DNA of 64,000 nucleotides from Bacillus sp. FJAT-47783 (GTDB lineage Bacteria > Bacillota > Bacilli > Bacillales > Aeribacillaceae), in NCBI RefSeq assembly GCF_022808615.1, contig NZ_JAKZKS010000008.1, positions 1 to 64,000 on the forward strand, given 5' to 3'. How positions within the stretch are numbered: the first letter of the stretch is position 1; each line of letters opens with the position of its first letter. The notes under the pieces were generated by a model, which worked only from the letters and a program-made list of their open reading frames with translations, was not told where the DNA came from and made no database searches. Shown one piece after another: positions 57,150 to 64,000 of the stretch. The translations under genes were made by a program, and so were the position numbers.

Positions 57150-57313
57150 GTGCAAAAACGGACTTTTCCGTGCAAAAAAAGGATATGAAATGCAAAAAGG
57201 GAAAATTAAATGCAATTATTTTGTGATTCGTGCAATTAAATATAAACTTCGTGCAATTGTTACCCGAAGTGATGCAATTATCTCCAAAACTCGTGCAATT
57301 ATCATTTTTTTAT
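57150..57313 (+). repeat. Periodic 8-unit array, copy 3
   Basis: Units RTGCAA start at 57150, 57170, 57190, 57210, 57230, 57251, 57272 and 57293. Intervals 20,20,20,20,21,21,21 equal those of copy 2. Later units read RTGCAATTA or RTGCAATTG and are preceded by TC or TG; earlier ones read RTGCAAAAA. It lies on the yjaZ strand. Confidence 0.92.
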
Positions 57314-57423
57314 ATGGTGAAAAATTGATAATGAAAGAAAAATACAAATTTTTCGAGTTCGTAACGCTTTCAATTGGTCAACATAATGGTTTCTATCAAT
57401 AAAAAACTTTTATCCCACTCTTA

Positions 57424-57615
57424 ACGGGCAGTAAGACCCCCACCTCAAGATTCTGTAGTAAAGCAAAGAAGATAGGTGGGGGACAACTGCCCGTAAAGAT
57501 CCGAACATAAAGAACACAGACTAAGAGCGCCACGTCCTGTGGGTCACAAGGGCCTTTAGGTCATCCCGTAGGGACTAACATTCAGTGGGGGATGAAAAAA
57601 AACCCCCACTGAATG
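57424..57615 (+). ncRNA. Highly structured gene-free element, OMEGA/HEARO-like or IS200/IS605-derived
   Basis: It opens with a two-tier hairpin: ACGGGCAGT (57424) pairs with ACTGCCCGT (57486) and CCCCCACCT (57437) with AGGTGGGGG (57474). Then AAGAACACAGACTAAGAGCG, several small GC stems (GGGCC, CCCGTAGGG), and a closing 13-bp stem CATTCAGTGGGGG / CCCCCACTGAATG (57579-57615). No ORF and no transposase nearby. The 5' hairpin followed by ACAGACTAAGAG resembles what I recall of IscB-associated HEARO/omega RNA, but end hairpins of PATE-type IS605 derivatives are an alternative. Strand chosen on that resemblance. Confidence 0.5.
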
Positions 57616-57726
57616 AAGTTACACTTTATCGTTCTTTATGGGATATTTTCGTAAGTGATTACATAGTTTGATATAAACAAGCTTATGTTGAACGATACAT
57701 TTTTTAAAAAGAAAGCGTAAATTTTT

Positions 57727-57874
57727 GTGTCCAGCTTCAGGCGCCATCGGCTCAGATCGTCACAAGAGGATCCTTCAGAAGGTGCTTGTCTTGTGCTTGT
57801 CGCTGAGCGAGGAAGGCGACATTGCGATGTTGCTTAACAGAGTGGCGCAATTGGAGCGCCTTACGCTTTTCTTA
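57727..57874 (+). repeat. Dispersed element family 2, full copy
   Basis: About 148 bp from GTGTCCAGCTTCAGGCGCC to GAGCGCCTTACGCTTTTCTT. The outer GGCGCC / GGAGCGCC and inner stems could fold into one long cruciform. Related copies at 45419-45564 (inverted) and 49831-49877. Confidence 0.65.
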
Positions 57875-57899
57875 TTTGGACAAGTTCAGGATATAGGTG

Positions 57900-58130
57900 A
57901 TGACCGTGATATTTCGTATCTTCTTTTATTTAATTGGGTTCGGTTTAACGATTTCTGGAGGGGTTAGTTGTATTGCATATTTAAATATAATCGTAGCGGG
58001 GAAATCATTTTCAGATTATTTGTCTTTTATTGCTAAAAGAACTGAATGCCACTTGTTAATCATCGGTTTATTCATTATTTGGGCTAGTGTTTTATATCCG
58101 TTTTCAAAAAGTGAAGAAAAAAGGTGTTAA
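57900..58130 (+). CDS. Small membrane protein
   Basis: 76 residues from ATG 57900 (ATAGGTG directly before; a GTG at 57897 is also open). Three hydrophobic segments (4-20, 22-36, 47-64) and a charged tail KSEEKRC. It starts 26 bp after the dispersed repeat and 89 bp before yjbA. No family recognised. Confidence 0.5.
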   Translation: MTVIFRIFFYLIGFGLTISGGVSCIAYLNIIVAGKSFSDYLSFIAKRTECHLLIIGLFIIWASVLYPFSKSEEKRC

Positions 58131-58218
58131 AATCACCATCTATATGAAGATTTTGGAATAAAAATTCCATCTCCTGCCCATAATGAATGACAAACAGATT
58201 TGAAGTGAGGGGTCAAAG

Positions 58219-58971
58219 ATGTTGTTTCTTCATGATGTATGGGTAAATTGGTTTGAAGGTGAAGAAAATGGGTACAATGTCTGCCATTTTCATGAATGGC
58301 GTAAGGATGACAGTGTGGAACTGCTAGATCAAGTACCATTATTAAAAGTTGAATCGGCCTTATTTGATTTTATTGAAAATGATTTGCGCGACTTGCCACA
58401 ACAGCTTTTAAAAGATGTTTATCAAAAATCATATTGCCGAAAAAATCATGAGCGCATTCAGCTTGACTACTGTTTTGTCGTGACAGATGGGTATGGTATT
58501 TTGGCAGTTGATACAATTGGTTATACGATTCCGATTCGAAAAAGCAGGCTTATACCAAGACAAGAACAGCTCGTTTACGAAATGATTAAAGATGTTGAAG
58601 CCGAACAGTATGATTTTTATCCATCGTCCATTCAATTAGAAAGGGATTACCATATTTTATCGTTGAATCCAAAGTTTATGAGTGGACTTACGAGAAAGGA
58701 AAGACAGTTAAAGCAGCTTTTATTTATGGCGCTTGACCAGCTACAATCAACGAGAAATTCATCAGAAATTAAATATTGGTACACAGAATGGAATCCTCAT
58801 ATGTACGAGCAAATCCAACATTTAAGCTTCGAAGAAATATGGGACAAGCTTTATAATGAAACCATTCATGGTTGGTCAGCTAAACATTTACATTTATGTG
58901 AAGGGCTAATAAAAGGGCAGCCTTTTTTTGAAAGGTTATGGGAGATGGAGCATGAATCAAAAGTAAATTAA
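58219..58971 (+). CDS. yjbA: YjbA family protein (UPF0736)
   Basis: 250 residues, soluble: [20 protein letters not shown] start, HEWRKDD, then [28 protein letters not shown] in the middle. Matches the conserved Bacillus YjbA/UPF0736 family of unknown function. ATG follows GAAGTGAGGGGTC. Position between yjaZ and trpS as in B. subtilis. Confidence 0.9.
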   Translation: MLFLHDVWVNWFEGEENGYNVCHFHEWRKDDSVELLDQVPLLKVESALFDFIENDLRDLPQQLLKDVYQKSYCRKNHERIQLDYCFVVTDGYGILAVDTIGYTIPIRKSRLIPRQEQLVYEMIKDVEAEQYDFYPSSIQLERDYHILSLNPKFMSGLTRKERQLKQLLFMALDQLQSTRNSSEIKYWYTEWNPHMYEQIQHLSFEEIWDKLYNETIHGWSAKHLHLCEGLIKGQPFFERLWEMEHESKVN

Positions 58972-58982
58972 TGTAGCAAAGA

Positions 58983-59019
58983 AAAAACGAAGGCAAAATC
59001 GACTGCCTTCGTTTTTTAA
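58983..59019. terminator. Terminator of yjbA
   Basis: AAAAAACGAAGGCA / TGCCTTCGTTTTTT around AAATCGAC. Perfect 14-bp arms including the A/T ends, effective on both strands. Confidence 0.9.
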
Positions 59020-59038
59020 TGTTGGATCTCGATCGAAA

Positions 59039-59367
59039 CTATCCTCTAAGTTTGTTCATTATATTGTTGAGTTCGGTATCGTGCCTGCCAGTTTTAGAAC
59101 TTAGAAATTCGATATCTATTTTCACACTTTTTAACTCGTCAGAAACAATTCCGAAAACTTCCCGATGATTATCTAGTTTATCATTCGTATATTTGAAATG
59201 ACTGCGAAGCTCAGATGAAAGACGATCAACTTTTGTTTCGATACGTCCTTGACCTTGTTTTAATCCCGTTACATCTTGTTTTAAAACAGAAACATCTTGC
59301 TTTAAATCCGTCATACCTTGTTTTAGTCTTTGATTTCGTTTAATATTTGTTTTAAGGTTTCCTCCAT
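59039..59367 (-). pseudogene. Coiled-coil protein gene with one-base frameshift
   Basis: ATG 59367 after GTGGAGTTGAG gives MEETLKQILNEIKD, then an immediate stop. Shifting frame by one base near 59326 continues as LKQGMTDLKQDVSVLKQDVT and on to NKLRG. Restoring one C (GAC-CTA instead of GACTA) would give the typical form MEETLKQILNEIKDLKQG seen in Bacillus coiled-coil proteins of this kind. Heptads of LKQDV form the coiled coil. The frame from 59410 has no site. Either a true frameshift or a sequencing error. Confidence 0.6.
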
Positions 59368-59477
59368 TATACTCAACTCCACGTTCTATTAAGTTTAGTA
59401 TAACATACAAGCATTTCTTTTCAGTTCATAATTCTAAACCTTAAAACATAGTGCCTGTTATTTGATGTAGAGCAAGT

Positions 59478-60476
<999 letters not shown>

Positions 60477-60514
60477 TCACTCCTAAATTCTTTTTTGAAA
60501 ATTAAGGGAAAATA

Positions 60515-60790
60515 AAAAAGGCCCACTCGTCCGGTTAGGGACGAATGGACCGTGGTGCCACCCTACTTAATTCTTGCATAACAAGAAATCACTCTCGTCC
60601 TTTTATCGCAAGGATTACGTCGACGCCTACTACCTTGTTCAACGCCAATGCTCGAAGTCCATTCCATGTCGGGCAATGTTTGCTCACACCAACCGCAAAC
60701 TCTCTGATAATGCTTACGCCATGTACTATTCTTCTTCATCGCACGATTATATAACCATTGTGCTTAAAGGGTACAATAAAAAAAAATAAT
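60515..60790 (-). ncRNA. T-box leader of trpS
   Basis: Minus strand contains AGGGTGGCACCACGG (60550-60565), the T-box sequence that pairs with the tRNA acceptor end. The terminator GGTCCATTCGTCC / GGACGAGTGGGCC plus six T residues follows at 60515-60551. Upstream stem I region extends to about 60790. Uncharged tRNA-Trp should stabilise the antiterminator. Confidence 0.93.
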
Positions 60791-60842
60791 TTGCAAGTCG
60801 ATCATTTTTCAGTATAATAAGTTTGTGACTTTTTAAAATTGA

Positions 60843-61124
60843 TTGAAAATACTAACTTTAGATTATTTTGTCGAATGGTGGCAGTATACAAAAATAATAT
60901 TTTTACTTGCAATAAATTTTTTAACTATTTATAATAAACGTAACAAACAAAATCTTAACGGTTTTGTAACAAATAATTTACATACGGCCAATATTACAAC
61001 GAAAAGATGGATTAAAGAAATTGTCCGTAACGGGGTGAAAACGCTATCATTTATTCATTTGACATTTGTCAAAGCAGTAATGATTATAGCGTTTATTGTC
61101 GGAAATTTCTTCATCTTTTTTTAA
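60843..61124 (+). CDS. Doubtful small membrane protein
   Basis: 93 residues with hydrophobic ends and a basic middle (TTKRWIKEIVRNGVK). Start would be TTG with no ribosome site. Bacillus genomes often carry a small membrane protein between trpS and oppA, but I see no clear similarity. May be a decayed gene or chance. Confidence 0.25.
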   Translation: MKILTLDYFVEWWQYTKIIFLLAINFLTIYNKRNKQNLNGFVTNNLHTANITTKRWIKEIVRNGVKTLSFIHLTFVKAVMIIAFIVGNFFIFF

Positions 61125-61235
61125 TTTAATATTTTGCAAGAATATTAGTCAGAAAACTTGTAATATTTGGCGTTATGGTTTTGCAAAATCGTTAATGCTG
61201 TTTGTTCATACCAAATATTTAAGGGGGTAACACTA

Positions 61236-62870
61236 ATGAAGAAAAGACTTTCTGTATTATTTAGTCTTGTTCTTGTTCTCAGTCTTTTCTTAACTGCTTG
61301 TGCTGGCGGCGGTAATGACGAAGGTGCAGGTGGAGAAGATGACAAAAAAGAAGACGTGAAACAAGAGCTTCGTGTTAACATTCGAACAGAGCCGTTCTCT
61401 TTACATCCAGGTTTAGCGAACGATTCTACATCTGGTACAGTATTACGCCAAACATTTGAAGGATTAACACGAATTAACCCAGATGGTGAGCCGGAAATGG
61501 CTGCTGCAGAAGATGTTGAGATTTCTGAAGATTTAACTAAATATACGTTTAAACTTCGTGATGCAAAGTGGACAAACGGTGACCCGGTAACAGCGCAAGA
61601 TTTCGAATATGCGTGGAAATGGGCATTAGATCCGGAACATGAATCACAATATGCTTATCAGCTATACTACATCAAAGGTGCAGAGGCTTATAATACAGGA
61701 AAAGGCTCAGTTGATGATGTAGGCGTAAAAGCGGTTGACGAAAAAACATTAGAAGTAACTTTAGAAAACCCAACTCCATATTTCTTAGAGTTAACAGCGT
61801 TCTACACGTATTTACCAGTAAATAAAAACGTTGCAGAAGCAAATGACAAATGGTACACAGACGCTGGTGATACTTATATAACAAACGGTCCATTCAAAAT
61901 GACTGAATGGTCTCATAATGACAAAATTGTTTTAGAGAAAAATGCAGACTACTGGGATGCAGATAAAGTTAAGTTAGAAAAAATCGACATGTTTATGATT
62001 AACGATTCTAATACAGAATTGTCCATGTTCCAAAGCGGTGAACTTGACTGGGCAGGAAGCCCAATTGGAGAACTTCCAACAGAAGCTCTTCCAAAATTAA
62101 AAGATGAGGGTACATTAGAAGTTCAAGCAATTGCGGGTACGTACTGGTACAAATTTAATACTGAAAATGAGTTCTTAAAATCGAAGAGCTTACGTAAAGC
62201 ATTAGCTTACGCAATTGACCGTAAGTCGATTGTTGAAAAAGTAACACAAGGTGGACAAATTCCTGCGATGGCAGCAGTCCCACCATCCATGTTCCCTGAA
62301 AATGAAAAAGGATATTTTAAAGACAACGATGTAGAAGAAGCAAAGAAACTTCTTGACGAAGCAGTAAAAGAGCTTGGCTTAAATGGTCCTGAAGATATTA
62401 AGTTAACTCTTTCTTACAACACTTTGGAATCTCATGCGAAGATTGCACAAGCAATCCAAGACATGTGGAAGAAAAACCTTGGCATTAGTGTCGAGTTAGA
62501 CAACGCTGAGTGGAATGTTTACATCGATAAGCTTCACCAAGGAAATTATGATATTGGCCGTATGGGTTGGTTAGGTGATTTTAACGATGCAATTAACTTC
62601 CTAGAGCTTTACCGTGATAAAAATGGCGGTAATAACGATACGTTCTGGGAGCATCCTGAGTTCAAAAAATTATTAATTGACTCCCAAAGTGAAGCAGATG
62701 CTGACAAACGTATTCAAATGTTAAAAGATGCAGAAAAAATCTTAATGGATGAAATGCCAATTGCACCAATTTATTTCTACACAAATACTTGGGTTAAGAA
62801 AGATAACCTGAAAGACGTGTACGTATCTGGTCTTGGTGATGCACAATTCAAGTGGGCTTACTTTGAATAA
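61236..62870 (+). CDS. oppA: Oligopeptide ABC transporter substrate-binding lipoprotein
   Basis: 544 residues from the ATG after AAGGGGGTAACACTA. Lipobox LTAC (Cys22), an acidic Gly-rich spacer, then SBP family 5 domain: VNIRTEPFSLHPGLANDSTS, VLRQTFEGLTRINPDGE, AWKWALDPEHESQYAYQLYY and KALAYAIDRKSIV. Captures peptides for OppBCDF, which also imports signalling peptides in Bacillus. A stem-loop between oppA and oppB may set higher oppA mRNA level. Confidence 0.95.
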   Translation: MKKRLSVLFSLVLVLSLFLTACAGGGNDEGAGGEDDKKEDVKQELRVNIRTEPFSLHPGLANDSTSGTVLRQTFEGLTRINPDGEPEMAAAEDVEISEDLTKYTFKLRDAKWTNGDPVTAQDFEYAWKWALDPEHESQYAYQLYYIKGAEAYNTGKGSVDDVGVKAVDEKTLEVTLENPTPYFLELTAFYTYLPVNKNVAEANDKWYTDAGDTYITNGPFKMTEWSHNDKIVLEKNADYWDADKVKLEKIDMFMINDSNTELSMFQSGELDWAGSPIGELPTEALPKLKDEGTLEVQAIAGTYWYKFNTENEFLKSKSLRKALAYAIDRKSIVEKVTQGGQIPAMAAVPPSMFPENEKGYFKDNDVEEAKKLLDEAVKELGLNGPEDIKLTLSYNTLESHAKIAQAIQDMWKKNLGISVELDNAEWNVYIDKLHQGNYDIGRMGWLGDFNDAINFLELYRDKNGGNNDTFWEHPEFKKLLIDSQSEADADKRIQMLKDAEKILMDEMPIAPIYFYTNTWVKKDNLKDVYVSGLGDAQFKWAYFE

Positions 62871-62889
62871 AAAGTAAACGCTTTTTGAA

Positions 62890-62924
62890 AGAAAGGTATA
62901 TGGCTCCGTCCATATACCTCTCTT
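62890..62924 (+). terminator. Intercistronic hairpin oppA-oppB
   Basis: AGGTATATGG / CCATATACCT with loop CTCCGT, flanked by GAAAG and CTCTCTTTTC. No long T run, so partial termination or mRNA stabilisation, as is common after binding-protein genes. Confidence 0.6.
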
Positions 62925-62966
62925 TTCTGAATAGGACGATATTGTTAAATTATGGAGGTGTTTTCG

Positions 62967-63902
62967 ATGCTGAAATATATCGGGAAACGAATTTTGTTCA
63001 TGCTTTTATCCCTCTACTTAATCATTACTGCAACATTCTTCTTAATGCGTGCCGCTCCTGGTGGACCGTTCTCTGGAGAAAAAAAGCTTCCACCCGAAAT
63101 TGAAGCAAACTTAAACGCATATTATGGATTAGATCAACCGTGGTATATCCAATATTTTGATTACTTAGTTTCGATCGTACAATGGGATTTCGGTCCTTCC
63201 TTCAAATATAAAGGCCAAACGGTAAACGATTTAATTAATGATGGATTTCCGGTTTCATTTGTTCTCGGTATGGAATCGATCTTTTTAGCTGTTGCAATTG
63301 GTGTATTGCTTGGGGTTATTGCTGCTTTAAGACATAATAAATGGCAAGACTACACAGCGATGATATTAGCCGTAGTTGGTATTTCCGTACCAAGCTTTAT
63401 CATGGCATCCGTTCTTCAATACATTTTTGCGATGAAGTTGGACTTATTTCCGGTTGCGCGCTGGGAAACATTTGCCCATACAATTTTACCGGCACTTGCC
63501 CTTGCATCAACTCCGATGGCCTTTATTGCTCGTTTAACACGTTCGAGTATGCTGGAAGTGTTAAGTAATGACTACATTAAAACAGCGAAGGCAAAAGGTT
63601 TAAGTGGTCGGGCGATTACGTTTAAGCATACGATTCGCAATGCGTTGCTTCCAGTTGTTTCGTATATGGGGCCGCTAACGGCAGGAATTTTAACAGGTAG
63701 TTTCGTTATTGAGAAAATTTTTGGAATTCCAGGGTTAGGTTCACACTTCGTATTAAGTATTACAAATCGTGACTACACAACGATTATGGGTGTAACGGTG
63801 TTCTATAGTATTTTACTATTAGTTTCGATTCTCCTCGTGGACCTAGCGTACGGATTAATCGACCCGCGTATTAAACTAGCTGGCGGCAAGAAAGGGGAGT
63901 AA
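62967..63902 (+). CDS. oppB: Oligopeptide ABC transporter permease OppB
   Basis: 311 residues from ATG 62967 after TATGGAGGTG. Six membrane helices, N-terminal [18 protein letters not shown] typical of OppB/DppB, and the EAA loop [20 protein letters not shown] that docks to the ATPases. Partner of OppC downstream. Confidence 0.95.
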   Translation: MLKYIGKRILFMLLSLYLIITATFFLMRAAPGGPFSGEKKLPPEIEANLNAYYGLDQPWYIQYFDYLVSIVQWDFGPSFKYKGQTVNDLINDGFPVSFVLGMESIFLAVAIGVLLGVIAALRHNKWQDYTAMILAVVGISVPSFIMASVLQYIFAMKLDLFPVARWETFAHTILPALALASTPMAFIARLTRSSMLEVLSNDYIKTAKAKGLSGRAITFKHTIRNALLPVVSYMGPLTAGILTGSFVIEKIFGIPGLGSHFVLSITNRDYTTIMGVTVFYSILLLVSILLVDLAYGLIDPRIKLAGGKKGE

Positions 63903-63909
63903 TAGACGA

Positions 63910-64000
63910 TGCAAGAGATTTCAAAAGATTTATTCCAACCTCAAACAGTCGACGTAAGTGAAGCGGAAAAAATCTCAAAGCCAAGTATTTCTTATTGGAA
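63910..64000 (+). CDS. oppC: Oligopeptide ABC transporter permease OppC, 5' end only
   Basis: First 30 residues (MQEISKDLFQPQTVDVSEAE onward) before the window ends. GGGGAGTAATAGACG precedes the ATG, 7 bp after the oppB stop. Position and the short soluble N-terminus are as in OppC. Identity rests mainly on gene order. Confidence 0.75.

Noticed and set aside
20232-57313. CRISPR arrays at the three periodic loci
   Set aside because: The repeated part is only 6-9 bp and degenerate, the period is 20-21 bp, units do not carry 28-37 bp repeats, and no cas gene is present.
57424-57615. Simple rho-independent terminator
   Set aside because: Several nested stems over 190 bp, no T tract after the last stem, and no gene ending immediately upstream.
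61162-61219. AATATTTGG...CCAAATATT inverted repeat before oppA as an operator
   Set aside because: The 9-bp arms are 40 bp apart in very AT-rich DNA, without a matching known regulator site. Could be chance.

Overview
This is a low-GC Gram-positive (Firmicutes) chromosome segment from a Bacillus-like organism (Bacillaceae). The evidence is the gene order: a yitJ-yitK...yitS-yitT-yitU-yitV-yitW block, argC-argJ-argB-argD-carA-carB-argF, and yjzC-(clpB)-yjzD-yjaU-yjaV-med-comZ-fabH-fabF-yjaZ-yjbA-trpS-oppABC. These follow the Bacillus subtilis 1.1-1.2 Mb region closely. A CtsR-controlled clpB, which B. subtilis itself lacks, places the strain outside the B. subtilis group. Strong AGGAGG ribosome sites, frequent TTG/GTG starts, S-box, T-box and glycine riboswitches agree with this. 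The species is not determined.

Layout: 1-5000 is an LXG polymorphic-toxin cargo operon (two small helical partner proteins, an LXG toxin with a glycine-rich hydrophobic C-terminus, a polytopic membrane protein that is the likely immunity factor, two DUF5085-like paralogues and a PH-like protein), next to a 5'-truncated oxidoreductase remnant. 5100-9700 is an accessory graveyard: a secreted protein with a divergent membrane protein, broken IS630, ISL3 and IS4 transposases, a cut-off LPXTG surface-protein tail and small inverted-repeat elements. 10300-11000 holds a Doc toxin with an AbrB-type antitoxin and a triple palindromic operator. 11700-20200 carries a cytoplasmic GH13 amylase, a membrane-anchored GH13 homologue that has lost its catalytic residues, an SDR stress dehydrogenase, a PlsY paralogue overlapping a GNAT-aminotransferase fusion, and cardiolipin synthase. 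20500-26100 is the SAM-riboswitch-controlled yitJ-metH methionine operon. 26900-28800 is a glycine-riboswitch-controlled ACT/UPF0210 pair. 28900-35400 is yit-type housekeeping plus a CAP-domain lipoprotein. 35900-45400 is the ArgR-type arginine/carbamoyl-phosphate operon. 45600-64000 covers cell wall (uppP), chaperone (clpB), competence (med-comZ), fatty acid synthesis (fabH-fabF), trpS with its T-box, and the start of the opp oligopeptide transporter.

The most unusual structure is a dispersed, internally periodic element present three times (20232, 35479, 57150). Each copy has eight short RTGCAAttA units. Seven successive intervals are 20 or 21 bp, and two copies share exactly the same series 20,20,20,20,21,21,21. 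The sequence between the units is not conserved. Each copy lies just 3' of a gene and on that gene's strand. Next to the third copy is a highly structured gene-free stretch (57424-57615) that resembles an OMEGA/HEARO-type guide RNA or a non-autonomous IS200/IS605 derivative. A second dispersed family (about 120-130 bp, inverted ends, central hairpin) occurs at 9543, 15069 and 28806, and one copy supplies the last codons and stop of a gene. A third family occurs at 45419, 49831 and 57727.
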